Shown: positions 6,464 to 13,200, counted from the first letter of the stretch. The stretch: DNA of 13,350 nt from Syntrophobacter sp. DG_60 (GCA_001304365.1 LJNA01000024.1:1-13350); one strand, 5' to 3'. Notes: a model not told the origin generated them from the letters alone. Program-made: numbers and translations.

Positions 6464-7481
6464 TCTTATATTTATCCTTTTTTGGATAAATTTAGGATTT
6501 TGCCAGCAGGTTTTGTGGAATAGTGAAACTTACTCTACAGGGCAGGTCATAGTGGCCGAGGGAAAGGCCCCTATAGTAAAAGGGAATATAAGGAGTGCCT
6601 ATGAGCAGGCCTTAAATAAGGCCATGGAGGATGCCATCACCAAGGCCTTATGTTTAGTGTTACCCAAACCCAATAAATTAATAAAAAACACCCAAGATTT
6701 CATTATAAGTTATAGTATTCTGCAACAAAATTACACGGATTATTGTTATCTCCAAATCGAGGTCAAAATAGATTGGGAAAGGCTAGCTAGGGCATTAAAT
6801 ACAAAAGGCATACTTTCCACAGGGGGTGGAGAAAAGGTGCTTTTGTTCTTAAAACTACCCTCAGCGGACATCGATTTTCAACCTCAAATATTGCCTATTT
6901 GGGAGCGCTTTTTTCTTATTTTTGGTTTAAGGCCTGTCAGTGTCCAAATAAGGGAAGACGAATTGTTGGATTACGCCTTTAAGTCAGGTATCCCACTGGT
7001 CTTTGCCTTTTCTTTAAAAATTAATCCTGTTCCAAAAGGATGGCAACTAATGGCAAAGGGAAGGTTGATAGAGACAACTCATCAAAAAATCATTGCTATG
7101 GCTATAGAAAAAAGCAGTATAATGGCTCAGGAGACAGGGACCATTGAGGCCTTGGTCAAATCAGGTCAGAATTTAGCTAGCGGTTTGACATTAAAGCTAG
7201 CGACCCACCTACACCTTTGGCTTAAGAAACAAAAACAAAATATACATAAAGTAAGTTTGAGGGTCTCTGATATCCATACCTATTCAGAGGTATTTATCTT
7301 CCTTAAAACCTTTAGAGAGATTAGGGGTATGAAGTATCTCTGTCTGAGGGAAATTTCTGCAAAGGAAGTGGCCTATGAAGGCTATTACTCCAATCCTATT
7401 CCCTATTTGCTAAATGAACTTACAGCTTATGGATTTTCAATAGATAGGGTAAAAGGTGGGAGGATCTTTCTTCATAAATAG
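6432..7481 (+). CDS. Exported protein with FlgT-like N-terminal domain, function unknown
   Basis: A 349-residue protein predicted to be secreted to the periplasm. The start is TTG 6432, supported by GAGGAG at 6416-6421, and lies inside the miaA coding region. Residues 1-25 form a signal peptide (basic start, hydrophobic NLIFILFWINLGF). C24 could suggest a lipoprotein, but F at -1 does not fit a lipobox. Residues about 42-116 resemble the FlgT N-terminal domain: AEGKAPIVKGN, then an AL-AM-AI helix, then LQIEVKIDWERLARAL. The middle and C-terminal parts are mixed alpha/beta without catalytic motifs that I recognise. Its stop lies 1 nt before the chosen pgsA ATG. FlgT belongs to flagellar basal-body rings in Vibrio, but no flagellar gene is here, so a general envelope role is as likely. 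The domain call rests on pattern memory. Confidence 0.6.
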   Translation: MKILNTFIKINLIFILFWINLGFCQQVLWNSETYSTGQVIVAEGKAPIVKGNIRSAYEQALNKAMEDAITKALCLVLPKPNKLIKNTQDFIISYSILQQNYTDYCYLQIEVKIDWERLARALNTKGILSTGGGEKVLLFLKLPSADIDFQPQILPIWERFFLIFGLRPVSVQIREDELLDYAFKSGIPLVFAFSLKINPVPKGWQLMAKGRLIETTHQKIIAMAIEKSSIMAQETGTIEALVKSGQNLASGLTLKLATHLHLWLKKQKQNIHKVSLRVSDIHTYSEVFIFLKTFREIRGMKYLCLREISAKEVAYEGYYSNPIPYLLNELTAYGFSIDRVKGGRIFLHK

Positions 7482-7482
7482 T

Positions 7483-8007
7483 ATGTCTTTACCAAATCTA
7501 CTTACATTATTACGTTTTTTGCTTACCCCCGTTTTGGTTATCTCACTTTTGAATAAGCATTTTTCTGCAGCTACACTAATAGTATTTATTGCAGGGTTAT
7601 CGGATGTATTCGATGGTTTTTTGGCTAGAAGATTAAATCAATGCACTGCTTTAGGCAGTTGTCTTGACCCTATTGCTGATAAGATTCTTGTCTCTGCTTC
7701 TTTTATACTTTTGGCCTGGTTAAAGTTTATCCCTAACTGGTTAGCAGTGGTGGTGATCAGCCGTGATGCCCTTATTTTGCTTGGTTCATTGCTTTTGTTT
7801 TTATTCAACATACATTTTGAGGTTAAACCCTCCCTTTTAGGGAAGATTACTACTGCCTTTCAAATAATCACTATTTTGGCAACACTTTTGGCCTCGCTCT
7901 CATACCTTCATATTCCCCTCACCCCCTTGTTTTGGTTTACTATGGGGTTGACTGTTGCTTCTGGCACTCAATATCTTTATAAAGGGTATAAATTATGCAA
8001 GGTTTAA
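7483..8007 (+). CDS. pgsA: CDP-diacylglycerol--glycerol-3-phosphate 3-phosphatidyltransferase family
   Basis: A 174-residue inner-membrane CDP-alcohol phosphotransferase, most likely making phosphatidylglycerol phosphate. The full family signature D-x2-DG-x2-AR-x8-G-x3-D-x3-D is present: D41, D44, G45, A48, R49, G58, D62 and D66. The N-terminus MSLPNLLTLLRFLLTP is typical of PgsA. I chose ATG 7483, one base after the upstream stop. A GTG at 7456 would add nine residues with no family support. GGAGG at 7459-7463 is rather far (19 nt) from the ATG, so re-initiation after the upstream gene is likely. Several hydrophobic helices follow the motif. Phosphatidylserine synthase is the main alternative, but the N-terminus favours PgsA. 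Confidence 0.9.
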   Translation: MSLPNLLTLLRFLLTPVLVISLLNKHFSAATLIVFIAGLSDVFDGFLARRLNQCTALGSCLDPIADKILVSASFILLAWLKFIPNWLAVVVISRDALILLGSLLLFLFNIHFEVKPSLLGKITTAFQIITILATLLASLSYLHIPLTPLFWFTMGLTVASGTQYLYKGYKLCKV

Positions 8008-8031
8008 CCCAAATTATAATAATTTGGTTTT
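8006..8031 (+). terminator. Weak hairpin terminator candidate after pgsA
   Basis: CCAAATTA (8009-8016) and TAATTTGG (8020-8027) pair perfectly over 8 bp with a TAA loop, followed by TTTT (8028-8031). The hairpin begins right after the pgsA stop. The stem is AT-rich and the U run short, so termination may be partial. The loop region also contains a perfect TATAAT (8015-8020), but no fitting -35 box lies upstream. Confidence 0.45.
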
Positions 8032-8083
8032 ACATTAAAATATGAATTTTATCCTTGTTTCAAAACTGGATTCAATTTGGGCA

Positions 8084-8118
8084 AAACGGGGTCTGGGGCG
8101 AAACCCCAGTGTAAACGG
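8084..8118. repeat. GC-rich hairpin flanked by a 6-bp direct repeat, upstream of moxR
   Basis: CTGGGG (8093-8098) and CCCCAG (8104-8109) form a perfect hairpin with a CGAAA loop. GGGGT (8088-8092) can instead pair with ACCCC (8103-8107), so two exclusive stems share the same C run. AAACGG occurs on both sides (8084-8089 and 8113-8118). The element is strikingly GC-rich in AT-rich surroundings and has no U tract, so it is not a standard terminator. It could be a REP-like dispersed repeat or a leader element of moxR. The rest of the 141-bp gap (8008-8148) holds no gene that I can support. Confidence 0.5.
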
Positions 8119-8148
8119 TGTTGTTATTGAATAATGTAGGTTGACCAT

Positions 8149-9057
8149 ATGCATACAGCCATTCAAGCCATTACCCAGGTGATAAAAGGAAAAAGAGAAG
8201 TCATTAAGTTAGCCCTAGCCTGCCTTTTGGCAAAAGGCCACTTGCTTTTGGAGGATTTACCAGGCACAGGCAAGACTACATTGGCCATAACCCTAGCCAG
8301 GGTACTAGGCTGTTCATTTGCCCGTATCCAATTTACTAGTGACCTGTTGCCAGCAGATATCTTGGGCTGTCTAGTCTATCATCCAAAAGAAGGGGCATTT
8401 GCCTTCCGACCTGGTCCTATCTTTCACCACATTATTTTGGCCGATGAAATCAATCGTGCTACCCCTAAGGCCCAAAGTGCCTTATTAGAGGCTATGGGAG
8501 AAGGGCAGGTAAGCATTGAGGGGGTGGTAAAACTTCTACCACAACCCTTTTTTGTCATCGCCACACAGAACCCAAGAGAGCTTTATGGTACATTCCCCTT
8601 ACCTGAATCACAATTAGACCGTTTTTTAATGCGCTTAGATATTGGATATCCAGACCATGTGTCTGAAAAAGATATTTTACGTCATGGCCATTATCGCGAA
8701 GAGGCGTCAAAATTGCCTGCATCATTTAATGCAGAAACGGTTTTAGCCCTTCAATCAAAAATTTCAGCAGTTCATACCCATGAAGACTTATTGGAATATA
8801 TCTTAAATTTAATAAGTTTCACCAGGGATTGGGAAATGCTTCGCTATGGTTTTTCCACAAGGGGGGCTGAGGCATTAGTAAATTCTTCAAAGGCATGGGC
8901 CTTTTTAGAAGGGAGAGACTATGTAATTCCAGAAGATATCCAAACAGTATTTTTACCCATTGCCTTCCATCGTTTGATCCCACAACAAGAGCTAGATCCA
9001 AAGGCTAAGGGCCTACTTTTAAAAAGTATTTTGGAAAAGGTGCCTTTACCTGAATGA
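8149..9057 (+). CDS. MoxR-family AAA+ ATPase
   Basis: A 302-residue AAA+ ATPase of the MoxR class, thought to act as a chaperone that activates partner proteins, often ones with metal-binding or VWA domains. Walker A is LPGTGKTT at 37-44. Walker B is LADEINR with D99 and E100, followed by the MoxR helix RATPKAQSALLEAM. NPRELYGTFPLPESQLDRF contains the sensor-1 and arginine-finger region. AGG at 8138-8140 may be the ribosome site for the ATG at 8149. It overlaps the DUF58 gene by ATGA and leads a three-gene cassette with DUF58 and a membrane transglutaminase, a common arrangement in Gram-negative bacteria. No VWA-domain protein is present in the window. Confidence 0.92.
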   Translation: MHTAIQAITQVIKGKREVIKLALACLLAKGHLLLEDLPGTGKTTLAITLARVLGCSFARIQFTSDLLPADILGCLVYHPKEGAFAFRPGPIFHHIILADEINRATPKAQSALLEAMGEGQVSIEGVVKLLPQPFFVIATQNPRELYGTFPLPESQLDRFLMRLDIGYPDHVSEKDILRHGHYREEASKLPASFNAETVLALQSKISAVHTHEDLLEYILNLISFTRDWEMLRYGFSTRGAEALVNSSKAWAFLEGRDYVIPEDIQTVFLPIAFHRLIPQQELDPKAKGLLLKSILEKVPLPE

Positions 9058-9920
9058 GAAGATTTAGGGTTAAAATTGTCCGTCAAGGTATAATTTTTAT
9101 TCTCCTTACCTTAATTTTAGGGGCCGGTGCTGTAAATACCGGCAATAATTTACTCTATCTAATTACTTCACTTATGCTGGCCTTAATGGGGCTCTCTGGA
9201 ATGGCGTCCTTGTTAAACCTACTGGGTTTATCTTTAAGTATCTCTCCTCCACCTGAAATCTATGCTAGACAAAAGACCTTGTTTTCCTTATGTGTAAAAA
9301 ATAAAAAAATTCTCCCCTCATTTTTATTACAATTTTCCTATGGAAAGGGAGAGACATATTTGGGCTATATACCTGCCAAGAAACAATTAACAGTACCTGC
9401 CTGGTTTATATTCTCTAAGCGTGGATGGCAAAAAATTGGTGAGATAAAAGTAAGTTCTAAGTTTCCTGTAGGTTTTTTTGAAAGGGGGTTTATTATAAGA
9501 GAAGAAAAACGGTTTTTGGTCTACCCTCAACCCATTCCTTGTAAGCAGCCATTGACCCAAGGAAACGCGGCCTTCCAAAGGGATGGAAAAAATATTTTGG
9601 AAAAAGAAGGTGACCTAAGGCAATTACGTAAATTTTATCCAGGGGATACCCTAAGGGATGTACACTGGCCTGCTACAGCCCGTTATGGAAGGTTCATCGT
9701 TAAAGAGTATGCAATAGAGAGACCGAAGGCGCTGATCTTGACCATTGATAAAAAACAGGATTTAGAGACAAGCTTGGGAAGGCTGACCTATTTAACCTCT
9801 AGATTGATAGCGCAAAACTATCCTTTAGGGCTGCGTTTACCAAATCTATTTATACCACCTGCCCAAGGGGTATTACAGAAAAGAAAATTGCTAGAGACAT
9901 TGGCAATCTATGAGCCTTAG
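9054..9920 (+). CDS. DUF58 domain protein, membrane anchored
   Basis: A 288-residue protein with two hydrophobic helices near the N-terminus (about residues 9-30 and 36-60), then a beta-rich middle, then the DUF58 core. The core motif GDTLRDVHWPATARYGRF starts at residue 197 and is followed by VKEYAIERPKALILTID, the family's VWA-like strand. DUF58 proteins have no settled biochemical function; they co-occur with MoxR ATPases and are inferred to be their targets. The start codon overlaps the moxR stop (ATGA), and its last 11 bp overlap the transglutaminase gene, so the three proteins are probably made together. Confidence 0.9.
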   Translation: MRRFRVKIVRQGIIFILLTLILGAGAVNTGNNLLYLITSLMLALMGLSGMASLLNLLGLSLSISPPPEIYARQKTLFSLCVKNKKILPSFLLQFSYGKGETYLGYIPAKKQLTVPAWFIFSKRGWQKIGEIKVSSKFPVGFFERGFIIREEKRFLVYPQPIPCKQPLTQGNAAFQRDGKNILEKEGDLRQLRKFYPGDTLRDVHWPATARYGRFIVKEYAIERPKALILTIDKKQDLETSLGRLTYLTSRLIAQNYPLGLRLPNLFIPPAQGVLQKRKLLETLAIYEP

Positions 9921-11835
9921 TAGAATTTTACGATTATGTCTCTATAGTAGTTTCCTTCTGGCCATCTATAGTGTGCGTTTCTTTATCTCCCCTCTATGGT
10001 TTCTGGCTATTTCTTTTTTCCTCATCTATAGCCTTTTGATACAATATAAGTTACTTCCTGCCTTACCTAGCTTCTTTTTAAATACCTTATGCATCTTAGG
10101 CATCATGATGTGCCTATTGTTTTTTTCTTATTCAGAGGCAATTTCAATTTTTATTTATCCACTTTTGATCTTAGGAACAGTAAAGTTTCTTGGAGACATT
10201 CGGTCTAGGGATATGTGGCAGATTTATCTTATCTGCTTTTTTATCTTATGTGGGGCAGCTACTTGTAATTTTGACTTAGAATTTGGCATTATTCTTGTTA
10301 TTTTTACCATAATCAGTACAGTAGGCCTTGTGTGTTTGAATGCAGAAAAAGAGCCATATCATCTTAGCCCTTTAGAAGAAAAAAATATTTTATGTTTTTC
10401 ATTTATTTGGTCAGTAAGCATTGTGGCATTTGCCATCATGTTCTTTATATTCTTGCCTAGAAGCCCTTTTTCCTTTTTTTCTGGGCTTTCATTTACCTCT
10501 TCTGCAAAAACAGGTTTTACTGAGGAAATCAACCTAGAAAAGGTAAAAAGCATATTGGAAAGCAGTGATGCGGCTTTTAGGGTAGTAGTAGAGACGCCTT
10601 TTACTTTTAGGTCCTATTGGAGGGGCATTGTATATGAAACATATAGACAAGGTATATGGTCTATTTCTAGTTTACCTAAAGAAAAGACTGTTAATACATT
10701 TTCTTTAAAGACATTGGGAAAGATAAAACAGGTATTTTATTTAGAACCATATGATGGTAATAGCTTATTCACTTTGGAATATCCATGTAAATTGACTATA
10801 AAGGCCAATCGCCATCAACTTATTAGGGTGTGGGAAAATTTGACCTTTTCTTTAACCGATACTGTAGGTAGGCGGATAAGATATGAAGTTTATTCTAATC
10901 CCATTTCATATTTACCTAAAGAATATTTAGCTGATAAGGATGTTTACTTACAGGTTCCACAAAATATTAAGCAAAAACTGTCTAAGTTAGCTAAGTCATT
11001 GATTGAAAATAAGCCACATGATAATTTAGAATCAGCTAAAATTATAAACCATTATCTGTACGGCAAAACCTTTCAATATTCCTTGCAAACCCCAAAAAGA
11101 GATACATTAGATCCTATTATACAATTTCTCTTTCATACCCATAAAGGTTGGTGTGAACACTTTTCCTCTGCCTTTGTGTTACTTTTACGAAGCATAGATA
11201 TCCCAGCAAGGATAGTAGGAGGATATGTAGGAGGGCAGTGGAATGCATTGGGTCATTATTACTTGGTAAGACAAAGCGATGCCCACACTTGGGCTGAAGT
11301 ATGGCAAAATGGTAAGGGATGGGTAAGATTTGACCCTACACCTGTTTCCCACAAATCATATAGTCAATTTTTTCTAATCAAATTTATGGACTATCTCCGC
11401 CTGCGCTGGTATGCATATATTATCAATTATGATTTTGCCCTTCAGCATAGGATCATTAGGCATCTTACCCGATGTGCCTTTCACCCAAAATGGACCATTG
11501 AGTTACCCAAAACAGATCTCAAGGTCTCCTTTAAAGGAATTATCATAGCAATTGGCTTTTGCCTTTCTCTCTTTTTCATCTACAGATACTATGCCCCCTT
11601 AAATTACTATCAAAGGCTTAAACGCATTTTAGTCGCCCATGGCTTCAAGGTAAAGCCATACCAAACAGGAACGAAACTAGCAAGAATGGTCTCTGAAAAA
11701 CAGCCAAAGCGGGGTCAATTAATAATAGAATTTATAAAGACTTGGTATGAAATAAGGTATGGTGGAGTGCCTATAGATAGGGAAAAGAAACAATATTTAG
11801 GGCAAATTTTAAGGCAAATCAAGAGACAAGGGTAG
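9910..11835 (+). CDS. TgpA-like membrane transglutaminase
   Basis: A 641-residue inner-membrane protein with a periplasmic transglutaminase-like domain, in the style of Pseudomonas TgpA (DUF3488-transglutaminase-DUF4129 layout). About six hydrophobic helices occupy residues 1-185. A soluble region follows, with the catalytic triad C415 (GWCEHFSSAF), H459 (DAHTWAEVW) and D475 (RFDPTP). A further helix lies at about 540-560 (IIIAIGFCLSLFFIYRYY), then a cytoplasmic tail of about 80 residues. All three catalytic residues are present, so the enzyme should be active as a transglutaminase or protease, but the substrate is unknown. The ATG at 9910 lies inside the DUF58 gene. Its end overlaps the marC end on the other strand by 17 bp. 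Confidence 0.9.
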   Translation: MSLSRILRLCLYSSFLLAIYSVRFFISPLWFLAISFFLIYSLLIQYKLLPALPSFFLNTLCILGIMMCLLFFSYSEAISIFIYPLLILGTVKFLGDIRSRDMWQIYLICFFILCGAATCNFDLEFGIILVIFTIISTVGLVCLNAEKEPYHLSPLEEKNILCFSFIWSVSIVAFAIMFFIFLPRSPFSFFSGLSFTSSAKTGFTEEINLEKVKSILESSDAAFRVVVETPFTFRSYWRGIVYETYRQGIWSISSLPKEKTVNTFSLKTLGKIKQVFYLEPYDGNSLFTLEYPCKLTIKANRHQLIRVWENLTFSLTDTVGRRIRYEVYSNPISYLPKEYLADKDVYLQVPQNIKQKLSKLAKSLIENKPHDNLESAKIINHYLYGKTFQYSLQTPKRDTLDPIIQFLFHTHKGWCEHFSSAFVLLLRSIDIPARIVGGYVGGQWNALGHYYLVRQSDAHTWAEVWQNGKGWVRFDPTPVSHKSYSQFFLIKFMDYLRLRWYAYIINYDFALQHRIIRHLTRCAFHPKWTIELPKTDLKVSFKGIIIAIGFCLSLFFIYRYYAPLNYYQRLKRILVAHGFKVKPYQTGTKLARMVSEKQPKRGQLIIEFIKTWYEIRYGGVPIDREKKQYLGQILRQIKRQG

Positions 11836-12427
11836 CCTTTATGCCATCTATAACAAGCTGGACAGATATAGCAGCTAAAACCAGTCCCATTAAACGCCTA
11901 AATATATTTAGACCTGTAGGCCCTAAAAAGTTGCTAACTCTAGCAGCCTGAAACAGGATTAAATAGGCCAGGAGAGCTGTTATAAGAATGGAGGCAATAA
12001 TTATCCACAGATTACTTCCTGATAGCACAATCACTGTAGTAATAGCCCCTGGGCCTGCTAACATAGGTATGCCTAAGGGCACTACCCCTATTTCTTCTTG
12101 TTCATGGCTATAGACCTCTTCTTCTGGAGTAGTTTTTAAACGTGTGCGTTGTACTTGCAGCATTTGGATGGCTACCATAAAGATAATAATACCCCCTGCA
12201 ATCCTAAAGGCATGGATGGTGATGCCAAATAATTGCAAAATATGATTTCCAAATATAGCAAAGATAATCAAAACCAATATGGTAGTTATCACCGCTAGGC
12301 GAATAGTGCGTTTTCGTCTTTCTAGGGAGTAACCCGAGGTCAAGCCGATAAAATGAGGCACCAGTCCTAAAGGATCAACAATAATAAAGATAGAGATAAA
12401 TGCCTTTAATGCAAATTTTAACTCCAT
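11819..12427 (-). CDS. MarC-family integral membrane protein
   Basis: A 202-residue membrane protein of the MarC/YchE/YhgN family, with about six hydrophobic helices. Family markers include IFIIVDPLGLVPHFIGLT in the first helix and PLGIPMLAGPGAITTVIVLS in the second half, which are paralogous halves of the fold. I chose ATG 12427; two TTG codons directly upstream (to 12433) could add two residues but have no ribosome site. No ribosome site precedes the ATG either, and the predicted start of transcription falls on it. MarC proteins have no proven transport substrate, and the old link to multiple antibiotic resistance is not supported for the family. It ends in a 17-bp tail-to-tail overlap with the transglutaminase gene. 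Confidence 0.92.
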   Translation of the reverse strand: MELKFALKAFISIFIIVDPLGLVPHFIGLTSGYSLERRKRTIRLAVITTILVLIIFAIFGNHILQLFGITIHAFRIAGGIIIFMVAIQMLQVQRTRLKTTPEEEVYSHEQEEIGVVPLGIPMLAGPGAITTVIVLSGSNLWIIIASILITALLAYLILFQAARVSNFLGPTGLNIFRRLMGLVLAAISVQLVIDGIKATLVS

Positions 12428-12433
12428 CAACAA

Positions 12434-12462
12434 ATTTTACTGTTTTAGACCCATCTTGACAA
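12434..12462 (-). promoter_or_regulatory. Predicted promoter for the marC-family gene
   Basis: On the minus strand TTGTCA (12457-12462), a 17-bp spacer and TAAAAT (12434-12439). Both boxes are one mismatch from consensus. Six bases separate the -10 from ATG 12427, which puts the start on or next to the A of the start codon and predicts a leaderless message. The -35 box is read from the same TTGACAA heptamer as the tRNA-Val promoter. Confidence 0.55.
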
Positions 12463-12484
12463 GCATACTTTAACCTGTTAATTT
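12456..12484 (+). promoter_or_regulatory. Predicted promoter for tRNA-Val and tRNA-Asp
   Basis: A perfect TTGACA (12456-12461), a 17-bp spacer and TAATTT (12479-12484). The expected start is near 12491, 2 nt before the mature tRNA-Val 5' end at 12493. Shares its -35 heptamer with the divergent marC-family promoter. Confidence 0.62.
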
Positions 12485-12492
12485 TTAAAAAA

Positions 12493-12567
12493 GGGCGGAT
12501 AGCTCAGTGGGAGAGCGTTGGCCTTACAAGCCAAAGGTCACAGGTTCAAGCCCTGTTCCGCCCACCA
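12493..12567 (+). tRNA. tRNA-Val (anticodon TAC)
   Basis: A 75-nt cloverleaf. The acceptor stem GGGCGGA pairs with TCCGCCC, with an A discriminator and an encoded CCA. The anticodon stem TTGGC/GCCAA encloses the loop CTTACAA with anticodon TAC at 12525-12527, reading GUA. The T arm contains GGTTCAAGCC. The tRNA-Asp gene follows after a single base. Confidence 0.97.
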
Positions 12568-12568
12568 C

Positions 12569-12646
12569 GGGGCCGTAGTTCAGACGGTGTAGAACGCTGG
12601 CCTGTCACGTCAGAGGTCGCGGGTTCAAGTCCCGTCGGCCCCGCCA
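12569..12646 (+). tRNA. tRNA-Asp (anticodon GTC)
   Basis: A 78-nt cloverleaf with acceptor GGGGCCG/CGGCCCC, the G discriminator expected for tRNA-Asp, and an encoded CCA. The anticodon loop CTGTCAC holds GTC at 12604-12606. It lies 1 nt after tRNA-Val, so the two are surely cut from one precursor. No strong terminator follows directly. Confidence 0.97.
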
Positions 12647-12695
12647 TTTTAAAATAGTCAATTTGTCATATCCTTACTAACCTTTTTAGCAGTTT

Positions 12696-12724
12696 ACTTT
12701 AAAATCTCCGTAAAGTGCATTTTT
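12696..12724 (+). terminator. Weak terminator candidate after tRNA-Asp
   Basis: ACTTTA (12696-12701) and TAAAGT (12711-12716) can form a 6-bp stem with a 9-nt loop, followed after GCA by T5 (12720-12724) and then a longer T-rich stretch. The stem is AT-rich and weak. It is the best candidate in the 129-bp gap between the convergent tRNA units; nothing else in that gap looks functional. Confidence 0.25.
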
Positions 12725-12775
12725 CATTTTTTGATTTTTAAACTCTATCTGAAATTTTTCTAGGTAGGTAAGAAA

Positions 12776-12865
12776 TGGCGGAGAGAGTGGGATTCGAACC
12801 CACGGTAGGTTTTACCCTACGCTCGCTTAGCAGGCGAGCGCCTTCGTCCACTCGGCCATCTCTCC
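12776..12865 (-). tRNA. tRNA-Ser (anticodon GCT)
   Basis: A 90-nt class II tRNA with the long variable arm typical of serine tRNAs. The acceptor GGAGAGA pairs with TCTCTCC, with a G discriminator and an encoded CCA. The anticodon loop CTGCTAA holds GCT, complementary to plus-strand 12829-12831, and reads AGC/AGU. It is the second gene of a two-tRNA unit, 3 nt after tRNA-Ser(TGA). Confidence 0.97.
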
Positions 12866-12868
12866 AAA

Positions 12869-12956
12869 TGGCGGAGGGAGCAGGATTCGAACCTGCGGGG
12901 TCATTTGACCCAGCGGTTTTCAAGACCGCCGCCTTAAACCACTCGGCCACCCCTCC
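12869..12956 (-). tRNA. tRNA-Ser (anticodon TGA)
   Basis: An 88-nt class II tRNA with a long variable arm. The acceptor GGAGGGG pairs with TCCCTCC (last pair G-U), with a G discriminator and an encoded CCA. The anticodon loop CTTGAAA holds TGA, complementary to plus-strand 12920-12922, and reads UCA. The A-rich 3' side of the loop fits a MiaA substrate. First gene of the minus-strand tRNA unit. Confidence 0.97.
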
Positions 12957-12964
12957 TTAATAAT

Positions 12965-12993
12965 TAACTAACATGCCTTGCCTAAGGAGTCAA
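12965..12993 (-). promoter_or_regulatory. Predicted promoter for the tRNA-Ser pair
   Basis: On the minus strand TTGACT (12988-12993), a 17-bp spacer and TAGTTA (12965-12970). The -35 is near consensus and the -10 moderate. The start would be near 12958, 2 nt before the mature 5' end at 12956. The -35 box lies 6 bp from the -35 box of the divergent initiator-tRNA promoter. Confidence 0.5.
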
Positions 12994-12999
12994 GTTGTA

Positions 13000-13028
13000 T
13001 TGACATACATAAATTTATAATTTAATAT
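13000..13028 (+). promoter_or_regulatory. Predicted promoter for initiator tRNA
   Basis: A perfect TTGACA (13000-13005), a 17-bp spacer and TAATAT (13023-13028). The start is expected near 13035, 3 nt before the mature tRNA at 13038. GTCAA (12989-12993) and TTGAC (13000-13004) form an inverted repeat around the 6-bp divider between the two divergent -35 boxes. Confidence 0.68.
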
Positions 13029-13037
13029 TTAATTTAG

Positions 13038-13114
<77 letters not shown>

Positions 13115-13130
13115 GAAAAGCTAATAAAAT

Positions 13131-13165
13131 AGGCCAGCTAGGAGGCATTCCGGCTGGCTTTTTTT
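13131..13165 (+). terminator. Rho-independent terminator of initiator tRNA
   Basis: GCCAGC (13133-13138) and GCTGGC (13153-13158) form the stem, with extra outer G-U and A-U pairs. An inner GGA/TCC pairing closes the loop further. A run of seven T (13159-13165) follows. A third copy, AGCCAG (13170-13175), could also pair with CTGGCT (13154-13159) but lies after the T run. Confidence 0.88.
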
Positions 13166-13179
13166 GTTCAGCCAGGATT

Positions 13180-13200
13180 TAGTGTAAAAATAGTGTAAAA
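13180..13200. repeat. Tandem direct repeat TAGTGTAAAA x2
   Basis: TAGTGTAAAA occurs at 13180-13189 and again at 13191-13200, an 11-bp period that is one helical turn. It sits just after the initiator-tRNA terminator, at a typical place for integrated elements. Repeats of this shape can be protein-binding arm sites of an integrase, but no integrase gene is visible. The remaining 13201-13350 holds no gene that I recognise; a 28-codon minus-strand frame (stop at 13264-13266) is open to the window edge. Confidence 0.4.

Noticed and set aside
8042..8134. A 30-codon plus-strand frame in the pgsA-moxR gap that reads through the GC-rich hairpin.
   Set aside because: No ribosome site, no recognisable product, and the hairpin explains the sequence better.
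8819..10553. Three minus-strand frames of 60-64 codons (8819-9001, 9387-9578, 10359-10553).
   Set aside because: Each is antisense to a well-supported gene (moxR, DUF58, transglutaminase) and looks like a chance frame.
8149..11835. The MoxR-DUF58-transglutaminase cassette as a novel system.
   Set aside because: The three-gene arrangement is widespread in bacteria; all key motifs are normal, so only its substrate is unknown.
12738..12960. Open frames on both strands across the two serine tRNAs, including one with a VGFEPT-type repeat.
   Set aside because: They lie entirely over tRNA sequence; this peptide pattern is a known artefact of translating class II tRNA genes.
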